From a virus, in the IMG/VR virus record IMGVR_UViG_3300008952_000275, positions 1-25,412 of that record: a DNA stretch of 25,412 bases. The stretch is one strand, 5' to 3'. Below the pieces are notes generated by a model. The model was not told the origin of the DNA. It ran no database searches and worked only from the letters and a program-made list of their open reading frames with translations. A program made the translations under genes and the position numbers. Below are positions 1-7,885 of the stretch, one piece after another; the stretch's first letter is position 1, and each line of letters opens with the position of its first letter.

Positions 1-2671
1 CAATATCGCCAAGACCGCCCAATCCAAACTGCACCGCTTCGACCTGATCGAGAAGGTTGTCCTCCATCGCGCTACGAAATTCCACGGATTGTTGGTCAAT
101 GGACAACAGTGCATCGACGCCTGCCTGGCCCATGCGGATCAGACCGCTTTCCGTGACCAACGCATCTTGCGTCATGCGACGGAATGCTTCTGCGGTGCCG
201 ACAGCGGTTTCGCCCAACCCCATCTCTATGCTTTCAGTTGCGGTAATAACGCCATCTGCCATCGCCTGATACGCTATATCGATGGCACCGGCACCTTGCG
301 CGATCAGTGATAATTGCCCCGCGATGTAGTTGCCTTCGACGCCGTTTTTCATCCGTTCCATGTTGGACATGAGTTTGTCGGATTCTTCAATGGCGCGAAG
401 GAACGGCGTCGCGTTGTTGATTTGGTTCCACAGTTTCGGCACATCCCGAGCGCGGGCAATCACGTTGCCAAACTCATCTCGCACGCGCACCAGTTCGTGC
501 CAGAGGAAATGCCCTTTCGACTTTGAACTACCTGCTTGATGCAAGTTGCCCATGTAGTCGTTCATGGCTTCTGAGACTTGAAGCCATGCGTGGCCACCTT
601 CTTGTTTGATGACCTTGAAGCCCGTCGTCATCTCGCCGAGGAACATTTTGGCACGCACCGTCTGATCGGCCATCAGCGCCGCGAATTCTCGCTTGTCTTG
701 TCGCCGTCGCTTCCGAATTTGCGAAAAACCATACGCCGCGAGTGCGAGTGGCGCGGCAAACCCGGCAAGGTTGCCAAGCACCGATTTGAACCCGGCCACA
801 AAAGAAGTTCCGGCACTGGTTCCGGCGGGCATAAACCCACCAACGCCATCTGGTATTAACGCGCCGGATGCTGATGATCCGAATATTTTTCCAAACCATG
901 AGCCAATCGCTTTCGCGCCGCTTGAAATAGCAGTTCCCAAAGTTGACACAAAACCTTCGCCGCTTGATTTTCCGGCTGACGTGAAAAATGAGGTGATCGT
1001 GCTAATGATTGACGAACCGTCGCCGCCGCCGGTAAATATTTCGATTATTTTTTTCTTAGTCCACTCGGCGAAGATTTCTGCAAGCGTATCGAGAAACGCT
1101 TTTTTAACCCGGTTGAGGAACTGCTTGAGAACATCCTCTGTTTTGCCGCCACCAAACAGGTCTTTCCACATATCCGTCCAGGCGTCGCTTATTTCTCCAA
1201 ACAACCCCTCAAACGCATCTTTAAATTTACTGGTCGATTCCGTCGCGTTTTTTAACTCACCGGAAAGGTCGCGCATACTCTCAGCGGCCTGGTCTGTATG
1301 CCCTATCCCTTCGCGCAGTGCTTTGTTGGCTTCTTTTTGTGCTTCGATCTCGCCGATTATCCCAACCGCGACCTCATCAATAATGTCTACTTGTTTTTGC
1401 TTTTCCTCAATTAAGTCAGAGATGGCTGACCGTGCGCGACTCGATGCCGCGCTTATGTCATCTAATGCGTCACCTACGTCATCGGCGGCTTTTTCGATGC
1501 TTTTCGAAATTTTATTGAGGCCAATCTTGTCTAGTCCTTCGACCATTTGCCGCAACATGGTGAACCACTTACTAAGGAACCAATATTTAAATTCATTCCA
1601 TATAAGTTTCATCTTTGCGACAAACATTTTCCATGCCATAGATAATCCACCAAAAGTTTTATCTATGGTTGCGGCAACAGAAACCACCAACTGCCTAAAC
1701 GTCAACGGAAAGTCTAAAAACATATCGAACAACTTTGCGCCGTTGGATATCCTTTTAAACAAATTGCTGATTTCTGTTTTTAGGATTCCAACGTAACCAC
1801 CGGCAAGGCGTAGCGCGTTAGACCACTCGCTGAACTCCGCGGCCAACCGTCCAGACTTAACCCTTCGCACTAGGGAATCAATGAACCTTGATATTGCCGC
1901 TACACCATCAGCCATCGCCCCGGTCGCGCCACCCGCCTCGTTCAATACGCCAAGCAATACCTGAAACGAGTTTTTCAGCATTTGGAACGCCCTAGCGAAC
2001 GTCATCGGCATCGCTTCAAAATCAGATTTGATCTGATCCGTCTGCCCCAGGATCGACTCAAATACCTCCTTAGACAGTACCTTGCCCTCTACCACCGCAA
2101 GGCGTAACTGCCCCACAGTCATGTCCATGCCTTCGGCAATCTTGGCCGCGATCTCGGGTGTGTTCTCGATGATCGAGTTAAATTCCTCGGCCCGGACAAT
2201 GCCTCCCGCCATCGCCTGCGAGAACTGGCGCATCGCGTTTTTGATTTCCTCTCCGGTTGCGCCTGATACCACGGCCATCATCTCAAGGGATTCAGTCATT
2301 TGAAGCACTTGATCTTTGGTCGCGCCGATATCGGGCGCGGTACGCGCCAACGCCTCAAACAGTTTCACGGTGTCTTCGAGAGCCGTTCCTGTCCGTTGCG
2401 TTATCTTAAATAACTCGCCACTGATCTTGTTGTAATCACCAAGTCCGCGGCTCGCCTTTTTGGTTCTGGCCTCAAGTAACGCAAACTGATCGGTGAAATT
2501 GACGAGTTTGGCAATGCCTCCCGCTATTACGACGGTGAAGCCGATCTTGATCGCTCTGCCTAACGCACTAAACGCTTTTTGCGTTTTATCAAGGTTGCCC
2601 TTGACCTTTTTAAATGCCTTCCCGGTTTTGTCTTGCGCGACAATCCGAATGGTTGCGTCAGCGGTTGCCAT
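1..2671 (-). CDS. Tail tape measure protein (partial, C-terminus beyond window)
   Basis: The frame stays open from the ATG at 2671 to the window edge, at least 890 codons. The N-terminal ~250 residues match the tape-measure N-terminal domain pattern, with segments such as TGTALEDTVKLFEALAR and NAMRQFSQAMAGGIVRAEEF. Long Lys/Glu/Ala-rich helical stretches follow, then a hydrophobic segment (GFAAPLALAAYGF) that could cross a membrane during DNA ejection. Tape measure proteins set tail length and are chaperoned during assembly by the G/GT proteins encoded just upstream. The ATG shares one base with the stop of the T frame (TAATG), so translation is probably coupled. The gene order of tube, chaperones, tape measure is the standard siphovirus one. 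The C-terminus cannot be judged here. Confidence 0.93.
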   Translation of the reverse strand, partial: MATADATIRIVAQDKTGKAFKKVKGNLDKTQKAFSALGRAIKIGFTVVIAGGIAKLVNFTDQFALLEARTKKASRGLGDYNKISGELFKITQRTGTALEDTVKLFEALARTAPDIGATKDQVLQMTESLEMMAVVSGATGEEIKNAMRQFSQAMAGGIVRAEEFNSIIENTPEIAAKIAEGMDMTVGQLRLAVVEGKVLSKEVFESILGQTDQIKSDFEAMPMTFARAFQMLKNSFQVLLGVLNEAGGATGAMADGVAAISRFIDSLVRRVKSGRLAAEFSEWSNALRLAGGYVGILKTEISNLFKRISNGAKLFDMFLDFPLTFRQLVVSVAATIDKTFGGLSMAWKMFVAKMKLIWNEFKYWFLSKWFTMLRQMVEGLDKIGLNKISKSIEKAADDVGDALDDISAASSRARSAISDLIEEKQKQVDIIDEVAVGIIGEIEAQKEANKALREGIGHTDQAAESMRDLSGELKNATESTSKFKDAFEGLFGEISDAWTDMWKDLFGGGKTEDVLKQFLNRVKKAFLDTLAEIFAEWTKKKIIEIFTGGGDGSSIISTITSFFTSAGKSSGEGFVSTLGTAISSGAKAIGSWFGKIFGSSASGALIPDGVGGFMPAGTSAGTSFVAGFKSVLGNLAGFAAPLALAAYGFSQIRKRRRQDKREFAALMADQTVRAKMFLGEMTTGFKVIKQEGGHAWLQVSEAMNDYMGNLHQAGSSKSKGHFLWHELVRVRDEFGNVIARARDVPKLWNQINNATPFLRAIEESDKLMSNMERMKNGVEGNYIAGQLSLIAQGAGAIDIAYQAMADGVITATESIEMGLGETAVGTAEAFRRMTQDALVTESGLIRMGQAGVDALLSIDQQSVEFRSAMEDNLLDQVEAVQFGLGGLGDI

Positions 2672-3170
2672 TACCTTATCTCTTGTTGTTGGGCCACATA
2701 CTCAAACCAACAAGCCCAGTACGTCAGTTCATCCAACGTCATCTTTTCAGCCAACTCGCCTATCGTCATACCGAGATGCTCGGCGACCCGAAACATCAAG
2801 AGGATTTCTTGGTCGCCGCTTCGGAGTTTTTTCGGGCATCCTCAATCGTTGTCTCAGGCTCGTCATTCATTGCTGAAATTATGTTGACGATTACGTCGGG
2901 ATCGACCTTCTCCATTAAGTCCTTTTTATCGGCGTTAGAGAAAAGGCGTTTCCCATCCTCGTCCAGTGCGCGAATGATTAAGGTCTGTACCAAAGACTCC
3001 AACGAGCCATCGTTGACATACCGGAATATCGTGTTGCGCTGTGCGAGGGTTGTCGGCTTGAAAAAGATGGTGGCATCCCATTCGGGAACCACCACCGATT
3101 CCATAGGCGCGACGAGTTTTCCCCGCCAATGCGTCTTGGCGTTGGCGAGGATTGGAGCACCGTTTGACAT
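2671..3170 (-). CDS. Tail assembly chaperone fusion (GT-like), made by -1 frameshift
   Basis: This is the inferred extended product. It is read as G to codon 115, slips -1 on A AAA AAC at 2832-2826, then continues 51 codons in the T frame to the TAA at 2673-2671, giving about 166 aa. The T frame has no stop between the slip site and its end. It encodes a compact helical domain (GMTIGELAEKMTLDELTYWA) typical of lambda gpT-like chaperone extensions. The T frame also has its own ATG at 2796 overlapping the G stop (TGATG), so a 41-aa stand-alone T by coupled reinitiation is an alternative. In lambda-type phages the fusion binds the tape measure and the tail tube protein, and a fixed G:GT ratio is needed for assembly. 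The frame arrangement and heptamer are visible; that slippage occurs is inferred. Confidence 0.75.
2796..3170 (-). CDS. Tail assembly chaperone (G-like)
   Basis: A 124-aa soluble, acidic protein encoded between the tail tube gene and the tape measure gene, where siphophages keep the tail assembly chaperone. It opens with a beta-rich part (VVVPEWDATIFFKPTTLAQR) and ends in helices with an acidic, flexible tail, as in the TAC families. It would coat the tape measure before the tail tube polymerises and is not part of the virion. The last ten codons overlap the -1 frame that makes the T extension, so the same RNA yields short and long forms. Family assignment is by position, size and general pattern rather than a diagnostic motif. 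Confidence 0.8.
   Translation of the reverse strand: MSNGAPILANAKTHWRGKLVAPMESVVVPEWDATIFFKPTTLAQRNTIFRYVNDGSLESLVQTLIIRALDEDGKRLFSNADKKDLMEKVDPDVIVNIISAMNDEPETTIEDARKNSEAATKKSS
2826..2832 (-). promoter_or_regulatory. Slippery heptamer A AAA AAC for -1 frameshift
   Basis: On the minus strand the G frame reads CGA AAA AAC, so the heptamer A_AAA_AAC is in the correct phase for tandem -1 slippage. The new frame is open to the stop that overlaps the tape measure start. Lambda uses GGGAAAG at the equivalent place; AAAAAAC is a known slippery sequence in other systems. No strong downstream stem-loop was obvious by eye. Confidence 0.7.
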
Positions 3171-3181
3171 TTAATCTCTCC

Positions 3182-3574
3182 TTAAGAGGCTGTTCCCCAA
3201 GTGACGCCACCGGTGGTCTGGAAACCAAAAGACCGTTCGATGATGTCGCCCATATCGACGCTCACGCCCACGCTGTTGATCAGCGCAGTCATCGTCGCGT
3301 AGGTGTCGCCGGTGTCAGCCCCTTCGGGGTACAGGTTGAGCGTGATGCTTGCGCCCACGGTCATTGCTCCTTGGCCTGAGGTATCCGTCTCATCCCAATG
3401 ACAGGTGAGCGTACCGCTTGCGTCAGTCGTACCGACGATGTAACTTTTTGCTGAGTCACCCATTGCGGTGTCCTCAACAGTGTCCGCAGACTCGTCAAGG
3501 CTCCATGATTTGATTTCAGCAACGGTGTTGGCTCCCACCTTGACCGTGCCGTCTTTTCCGTGATGTGTTGCCAT
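3182..3574 (-). CDS. Major tail tube protein
   Basis: A 130-aa, Thr/Gly/Asp-rich, predominantly beta-strand protein. Its pattern of GKDGTVKVGANTVAEIKSW near the N-terminus and TSGQGAMTVGASITLNLYP in the middle is typical of small siphophage tail tube proteins. Rings of this protein stack around the tape measure to form the tail. It sits between the tail terminator and the chaperone genes, the normal order. Its ATG at 3574 follows the stop of the small upstream gene by a few bases, so it is part of the same transcript. The family call rests on fold-like composition plus synteny. Confidence 0.82.
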   Translation of the reverse strand: MATHHGKDGTVKVGANTVAEIKSWSLDESADTVEDTAMGDSAKSYIVGTTDASGTLTCHWDETDTSGQGAMTVGASITLNLYPEGADTGDTYATMTALINSVGVSVDMGDIIERSFGFQTTGGVTWGTAS

Positions 3575-3578
3575 TAAC

Positions 3579-3743
3579 TTATTCCTCGTCGCTTGGCTTG
3601 TTGATAACTGGCTTCGGTTTTGCCTCGGCCTTCTTTACTGGCGCACCAACAGGCTTATAGCCCTTGGCCTCCATTTCTTTCACTTTGGCAGGGTGTACCA
3701 CTACCACCGTGCCGCTGTTTTCCATTTCAATCGGTTTAACCAT
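3579..3743 (-). CDS. Small hypothetical protein, 54 aa, between tail terminator and tube genes
   Basis: The ATG at 3743 overlaps the stop of the tail terminator gene as TAATG and follows GGAGC, so start and coupling are well supported. The product starts with a short beta-rich segment (MENSGTVVVVHPAKVKEMEA) and ends in a Lys/Pro/Ala-rich tail (KKAEAKPKPVINKP) that is probably disordered. I do not recognise a family. Its position suggests a tail-assembly or virion accessory role, but nothing in the sequence proves that. Confidence 0.72.
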   Translation of the reverse strand: MVKPIEMENSGTVVVVHPAKVKEMEAKGYKPVGAPVKKAEAKPKPVINKPSDEE

Positions 3744-4168
3744 TAGGTTGCTCCTTGCGTGAAGTCATATGTCACCCGCACCGTGACACGCACGGCACCC
3801 ACAGGGAAAAGCACGCCCTCATCACTTTCGATAAGAACTGTCTCAGTGTTGAGAGCGTAGCCACCGCGAGTTCTGTCAGCGTCCAATGCTTCCTCGATTC
3901 CTTCAATAAGTTCGTTTCTGGAAGTGTCGATGCTTGACCCTTTGACGTAACCCACGATGACGTAATCAATAGTGCCGCGCCGCGTTGTGCTATCCATCGT
4001 CGTGTCCTCGCGCACTTCCTCACTGCTTTGTATCCACGCGGCGGGATACTGCTGATCGGATAACTCATCAGGCTGAAAGGGATCGCGAGTGATCTTTTTA
4101 AGTTCTGGCGTGGACATCGCATCCAGAACTGTGACGATGTTTGCGGCAATGCTTTCACGCTTGCTCAT
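3743..4168 (-). CDS. Tail terminator / tail completion protein
   Basis: A 141-aa protein with alpha/beta character. It begins with a helix (RESIAANIVTVLDAM), passes a YPAAWIQ segment and ends with alternating strands (GAVRVTVRVTYDF). This is the usual shape of gpU-like tail terminators, which cap the polymerised tail tube and dock it to the head. It lies between the gpG/HK97gp10-like gene and the tube gene, as in HK97-type clusters. The ATG overlaps the upstream stop (ATGA). Sequence similarity in this family is weak, so the call leans on size and position. Confidence 0.65.
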   Translation of the reverse strand: MSKRESIAANIVTVLDAMSTPELKKITRDPFQPDELSDQQYPAAWIQSSEEVREDTTMDSTTRRGTIDYVIVGYVKGSSIDTSRNELIEGIEEALDADRTRGGYALNTETVLIESDEGVLFPVGAVRVTVRVTYDFTQGAT

Positions 4169-4626
4169 GCCCTAGCCATCTGTTTGATAAAATTGTTGCG
4201 GAACACACTGCCGACTTCTTTTTCTTCGCGGTTGTTTACGTCAAACCATTTCCGCACCGGCAGATGCCCTGCCCCGGTGTGATGCCACATCGCTCTACGT
4301 CGTGCATCCGCGTCTAAAAAGAAAACAACGCCTAAACTTGGACTCAACGCTTTTGATGTCATCGCTCCGAGCATCCGGCCAGAATCGAACAAGTCCACAA
4401 CGCCGGTCTGCCGTCCTCGCTTACCGCGGGATCGCTTGGTTGAGGCGGCATAAGGCGTAAACGAACCATTGAGGCCGCGCCCCGACGCCGTTCTGCGTTT
4501 AACCGTAAACTCGACAAACGCCGATGCTTTAGACAATGCTTTGCGCGATGCCTTCTTGATACGCTTCGGGAAAGCCTTGATCATTGCCTGGACTTCCTTA
4601 TCGTCTAAAGTGACGTGTACCTTCAT
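4165..4626 (-). CDS. Virion morphogenesis protein (HK97 gp10 / Mu gpG-like neck or tail completion)
   Basis: A 153-aa very basic protein. It begins with MKVHVTLDDKEVQAMIKAFP and a Lys/Arg-rich helix (KRIKKASRKALSKASAFVEF), then has a segment in which a polar loop precedes DLFDSGRMLGAMTSK, and finally RKWFDVNNREEKEV near the C-terminus. This order of features (helix, L/F-x-DSGRM, hydrophobic strand, W/F-x-turn) is typical of the phage virion morphogenesis and HK97 gp10 families. Such proteins act at the head-tail neck or in tail completion. It overlaps both neighbours by four bases, marking a tight translational unit. Confidence 0.75.
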   Translation of the reverse strand: MKVHVTLDDKEVQAMIKAFPKRIKKASRKALSKASAFVEFTVKRRTASGRGLNGSFTPYAASTKRSRGKRGRQTGVVDLFDSGRMLGAMTSKALSPSLGVVFFLDADARRRAMWHHTGAGHLPVRKWFDVNNREEKEVGSVFRNNFIKQMARA

Positions 4627-5045
4627 CTCACCTGTCGACCAAAGTGCAACGATTGCTTCTCGGCGTAGGCGACGGTGCCGTCCTCGTCTGCGTCGTACTC
4701 AATACCGTCTTTAAGGACTCGATCCAGTTCTTCCGCGTATGAGTCGCGGTAATACTCCATCATTTGCTGAAACCGATCCTCTGCGCCTGTTACTTCCCAC
4801 TTGGTGAGTTTCGGCAAAGCGTAGTAGCCCAGGACGCGGTATGCCGCGCACCGGGTAAACTGAGATTCGGTCAGCAGTGAGGTATCCATCTCACCGCTGA
4901 TGTTCTTGAACGGCCACCAGTGAATCCGCAGTTCGCGCTCAATGTCTGCTTGCGCTTTTGCGTGTTCCGCGGTGAACGCGCTGATACCGTAAGTGAGGAT
5001 GTCCGGCTGTAAAGCCGTCAGATCACTGTCAGCACTCATTGCCAT
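4623..5045 (-). CDS. Head-tail connector / adaptor protein
   Basis: A 140-aa, mostly helical protein encoded directly downstream of the major capsid gene. It has an acidic, Tyr-rich C-terminal half (RFQQMMEYYRDSYAEELDRV) and a central CAAYRVLGYYALPKL helix, resembling gp6/gp16-type connector proteins that sit under the portal. Two nearby ATGs (MAMSADSD) are possible starts; the first is used here. The leader before it contains mutually exclusive G/C hairpins (see 5053-5091) which could control initiation. The call is by synteny and helical pattern. Confidence 0.62.
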   Translation of the reverse strand: MAMSADSDLTALQPDILTYGISAFTAEHAKAQADIERELRIHWWPFKNISGEMDTSLLTESQFTRCAAYRVLGYYALPKLTKWEVTGAEDRFQQMMEYYRDSYAEELDRVLKDGIEYDADEDGTVAYAEKQSLHFGRQVR

Positions 5046-5052
5046 CTTGTAA

Positions 5053-5091
5053 CCCCCAAAGGGGGGAGGCGCGGTGTTACCCGCACCCCCC
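5053..5091 (-). promoter_or_regulatory. Competing G/C hairpins between capsid and connector genes
   Basis: In the minus-strand RNA, G6 (5091-5086) can pair with C6 (5066-5061) around an inner GCGG/CCGC stem. The same C-tract can instead pair with G5 (5057-5053) through a three-base loop (CCCCC UUU GGGGG). The second G-tract lies about eight bases before the connector ATG at 5045, in the ribosome-binding position. The two stems exclude each other, so this could be a terminator, an RNase block or a translation switch. There is no clear U-tract. Confidence 0.5.
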
Positions 5092-5100
5092 GGTTAGGAA

Positions 5101-5937
5101 TTAAAGACCGGCGTCGAAGTACATCTCAATGCCGTAGTTGTCTTTCAACTCACCGACGCCATAACAGGCTGTCGCGTTGAGTTCCCAACCACGGATGGAG
5201 GCATCGCGCTGTGGCTCGATGTTCACATCCCACTTGACCGCCAGACCCAAAGCCTGAGGTACGAACACTGCGCCTTTGGCATCGCCAGAACCGTCAACCG
5301 TGATGTTGGCAGATTCGAAAATGTCGATACCGGCAAGCGTTCCAACGTAGCCGTTACGCATGGCTTCGTTCTGCAGATCACCACCGTTGGGGTTAGCAAA
5401 CGTGTTGGTGAGACTGGCCTTCATGTTGTAGACCTGATACGGATGCAGAACGGCGTACTTCTGGCCGGGTGCGTTGGCGTTGTCCAACTGAGCGGCGGCA
5501 TTAAAGAAATGCGCGGCAGTCAGTTCAGTCGTGGTCGCGCCCAGAGCGGTAGAAAACCCATCAAACAGGGCGATGAGGTCTTCGTCCATCTTCTTGGCGA
5601 CGGCTTCGCCCAAGACCTTACCGAGATCAGCAGCGATATCGCGTGCAGAGGAACGAGCGGCAAGATCGGACAGAACGGCCTGTACACCAACTTCTGCGGC
5701 AGTGAGGGTCGCGCTTGTGGTCGAGACCGTGGTCGAGGACATATCCGAGCCTTCCGTCAGGGCTGATGCCGAGACTTCGGGGTAGACCGGAACTTGGATT
5801 GCTTTGCCATCGTCACCGGAAATGTCGTAGGTGGTGACGAGGTTGCGGACAAGAGAGGACTCTTGCGCGGTGAAGATTGCCTCACGGACGATACTGACGA
5901 ACAGATCGTCGAGAGTGCTTGTGGTGCTAGTTGCCAT
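5101..5937 (-). CDS. Major capsid protein (HK97-fold type)
   Basis: The protein has 278 aa from the ATG at 5937, preceded by TTGGAGG at good spacing; a longer reading from 5955 adds six residues but lacks that site. It shows typical features of small HK97-fold capsid proteins without a protease-processed delta domain. These are an N-terminal arm (TLDDLFVSIVREAIFTAQE), a P-domain-like long helix (LGEAVAKKMDEDLIALFDGF), an A-domain segment (YAVLHPYQVYNMKASL) and a C-terminal beta part (GRELNATACYGVG-like, here GWELNATACYGVG). Scaffold upstream and connector downstream support the call. The gene is isolated by structured non-coding regions on both sides, which fits separate high-level expression. 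Confidence 0.9.
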   Translation of the reverse strand: MATSTTSTLDDLFVSIVREAIFTAQESSLVRNLVTTYDISGDDGKAIQVPVYPEVSASALTEGSDMSSTTVSTTSATLTAAEVGVQAVLSDLAARSSARDIAADLGKVLGEAVAKKMDEDLIALFDGFSTALGATTTELTAAHFFNAAAQLDNANAPGQKYAVLHPYQVYNMKASLTNTFANPNGGDLQNEAMRNGYVGTLAGIDIFESANITVDGSGDAKGAVFVPQALGLAVKWDVNIEPQRDASIRGWELNATACYGVGELKDNYGIEMYFDAGL

Positions 5938-5957
5938 TAACGGCCTCCAATGCAAAA

Positions 5958-6150
5958 ACGGTTAAAAGACCCGTGATTGCAAAGGTCGGCCACGGTGCCA
6001 ACCACCCCGCTTAATTAACGTCAGTGCGGTCTGACGGCCCCGGAGAGGTTTCCTAGCCCGGTCTAGGGACGAAGCCCCGGAGTGACTGCTCCGAGGCTCC
6101 AAGAGCCACAAAAGCGAAGTCGCCGGGTTGGAGCCCATTGACCTCTAGAA
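5958..6150 (-). promoter_or_regulatory. Structured 5' leader of the capsid gene (multi-hairpin, possible ncRNA)
   Basis: This stretch has no convincing gene but holds a row of short perfect or near-perfect inverted repeats, mostly with six-base loops. They are GGTCGGC/GCCAACC (5984-5990/5997-6003, one G-U pair in the minus-strand RNA), CGTCAG/CTGACG (6019-6024/6031-6036), CGGAG/CTCCG near 6079-6094 and GGCTC/GAGCC near 6095-6107. A weaker ACGG/CCGT pair lies at 5958-5974. It lies between scaffold and major capsid genes and would form the untranslated leader of the capsid mRNA. Possible roles are mRNA stability, translation control or a stand-alone RNA. No known RNA family is recognised. Confidence 0.55.
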
Positions 6151-6153
6151 CCG

Positions 6154-6178
6154 AAAAAAGACTGTATAAAAATACAGT
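6154..6178 (-). terminator. Candidate intrinsic terminator after scaffold gene
   Basis: On the minus strand, ACTGTAT-TTTT-ATACAGT forms a perfect 7-bp stem (6178-6172 with 6167-6161) followed by C and six T (6160-6154). The hairpin with U-tract has the layout of a Rho-independent terminator, though the stem is AT-rich. It lies 30-60 bases past the scaffold stop, so it could reduce read-through into the capsid gene or mark an mRNA 3' end. Confidence 0.55.
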
Positions 6179-6209
6179 ACAGGCGATTGTACGCCCTCTC
6201 AGAGCCATG

Positions 6210-6944
6210 TCAAGCCATCTTGATGTAGCCCTTGTTGTCTGTTCTTGCTTTGCGATGTTCGGCATATCGCTCCCTGCCTGACTTGCTTTTCATTAATTCC
6301 GCAAATTGATCCTGATCCATATTATCAATGCTGTCATTCGAGATACCGCCGCCGATTGATGATTGTGATCCAGTACCGCCGGGATTGGCAGAAACGAAGT
6401 GTGGATTTTCCGACAAGAATTCATCCACCAATGTATCAGGCGTCAGCGGATCGCCTGTCTTGGCATATCGGGTCATATTATTGGCGTCGATTACCTCTAC
6501 TTCCCCGCTTTCTGTCATACGCACATTGGCGCGCAATAGATTAACCACTTGCTCTGCATTGATAGCCTTTCTGCGGCTTGCAGAAGCCAGTAACGCATCA
6601 TCAACCTTGAGTTGTTTCAGTTCAGATCGTAACTCGTCGATTGCGCTGTCCTTTACGGCAAGATCATTACTGTGCCGCTCATGGTCTGCCTTTCGGATTT
6701 GTTCAAACTCTCCGCGCTCCTTTTGCCGTTCCAGTTCTTCGGCTTCTTGCGCGGCCTTCATCGAGCGGTATTCGTCAGGGTCTACCCCTTCATACTTGCG
6801 CTCGACTTCCCTGTTACGTTTATCCAACCGTTTCTTGACGACAGCATCTATTTCATCCTGTGTAAACATCTTCTCGGTGCTTTCGCTTTCGACTGTACTT
6901 GGTTCGATCTGCGTGTCGTTTTGCTCTGTTGATTCGTCTGCCAT
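6210..6944 (-). CDS. Capsid scaffolding protein
   Basis: A 244-aa, highly charged protein with an acidic disordered N-terminus, a FTQDEIDAVVKKRL motif typical of GP20-type scaffolds, and a long coiled-coil region rich in Glu/Lys/Arg from about residue 40 to 120. The C-terminal part (MDQDQFAELMKSKSGRERYA) is a short helical domain, also common in scaffolds, which binds the capsid protein. It directly precedes the major capsid gene in transcription order. It would fill the prohead and be lost on maturation. The gene starts two bases after the MuF-like stop. Confidence 0.85.
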   Translation of the reverse strand: MADESTEQNDTQIEPSTVESESTEKMFTQDEIDAVVKKRLDKRNREVERKYEGVDPDEYRSMKAAQEAEELERQKERGEFEQIRKADHERHSNDLAVKDSAIDELRSELKQLKVDDALLASASRRKAINAEQVVNLLRANVRMTESGEVEVIDANNMTRYAKTGDPLTPDTLVDEFLSENPHFVSANPGGTGSQSSIGGGISNDSIDNMDQDQFAELMKSKSGRERYAEHRKARTDNKGYIKMA

Positions 6945-6946
6945 GT

Positions 6947-7885
6947 TTAGCCACCGGGTTGCGCCGCGTCACCGTACCAGTCGGGGTCGACCGGCATAAA
7001 GTGATGGCGGCAGTTATAGCCACCGCGAACCACAAAAGGATCGCCGGGGGCTTTGCCTTGCCAACTGCTGTTGACCCATTTCTCTCTGACCTCATCATCG
7101 CTCATCACCATTCCCTTGTGCCTGATGCACCAGTCGCGTGAATCGCGCACTAAGGAGCCATAGTATTCGTAATGCGTCAGCCCTGCCTCTTGCGCTTTGG
7201 CTTGCGTAAACGAGCCGTTAAACTGCATCAGCGCATCGTGCACCTGTTGATAGGCGTAGCGGCGTAGGTTGTTGCCAGCGCGGTCACGCGCATAGATCGT
7301 ATGCAACTGCTCCACCGCATCAGCCACCTCATCGGCGCGGCTCGGGTCATCGCGGTAACGCTTAACAAAGTCCACCAGTGCCATCGCCGCCACATCGTCG
7401 CTTTTGGCAAAGACGCCGTTGATGGCTTGCCGCATCTCGCGCACAGTCTCTTGGGCGGGTCGCCCCGCAAGGGTGTTTTGGTACAGGCCATTTGCAAGCG
7501 TATCCACAAACCTGGCGGCAATATCCTCGTACCCGGCAAAGGCGATGCGCTTTAACTGATTGACCGTCGCGGCATCGGCGGCAACAAAGCCCTCGATTGC
7601 CCCCAACTTCTGCATCATCGCCACCACACCCGCGGCCACGTTGTCGTAGTCGCGCACGGTGTCATCTGCCCAGGTTAGGAACGTGCCGCGGATAGCGGCC
7701 TCGATGGTCACGCGCTTATTGATGGCCTCAGCCGGGCTAATCTTGCCCGCGCCCACCAACCGCTCGATCTCTGCCTCAAGGCTTTCCAATACGCCCTCAA
7801 GCCGTCGCCCATGCGTAGCATCAAGCCGCTCGATCAGCCGCTCATGCGCGTCTTGCAGACGCTTGATCTCGGCAGGGCTAGGCAA
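6947..7885 (-). CDS. Head morphogenesis protein, Mu gpF/SPP1 gp7-like
   Basis: A 312-aa protein with a helical N-terminal half and a C-terminal MuF-type domain. That domain contains LTHYEYYGSLVRDSRDWCIRH and ends with GGYNCRHHFMPVDP. The Cys/His pattern (RDSRDWC then GYNCRHHF) is characteristic of the phage Mu protein F-like domain. Such minor head proteins bind the portal and are packaged in few copies. The start appears to be TTG at 7885, with GGAG about eight bases upstream, overlapping the portal stop by eight bases. A TTG start here may keep the protein scarce. Neighbours are portal and scaffold, the usual order. Confidence 0.88.
   Translation of the reverse strand: MPSPAEIKRLQDAHERLIERLDATHGRRLEGVLESLEAEIERLVGAGKISPAEAINKRVTIEAAIRGTFLTWADDTVRDYDNVAAGVVAMMQKLGAIEGFVAADAATVNQLKRIAFAGYEDIAARFVDTLANGLYQNTLAGRPAQETVREMRQAINGVFAKSDDVAAMALVDFVKRYRDDPSRADEVADAVEQLHTIYARDRAGNNLRRYAYQQVHDALMQFNGSFTQAKAQEAGLTHYEYYGSLVRDSRDWCIRHKGMVMSDDEVREKWVNSSWQGKAPGDPFVVRGGYNCRHHFMPVDPDWYGDAAQPGG

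Noticed and set aside
693-1796. Long open frame on the plus strand (367 codons)
   Set aside because: It is the antisense shadow of the tape measure gene; the product is Ser/Asn-rich with no domain, and no ribosome-binding site or plus-strand neighbour supports it.
6053-6265. 70-codon minus frame through the capsid leader
   Set aside because: It overlaps the scaffold end, has no good start site, and its codons run through all the hairpins; RNA structure explains the sequence better.
6328-6999. 223-codon plus frame
   Set aside because: Antisense to the scaffold gene, Ser/Arg-rich composition typical of shadows.
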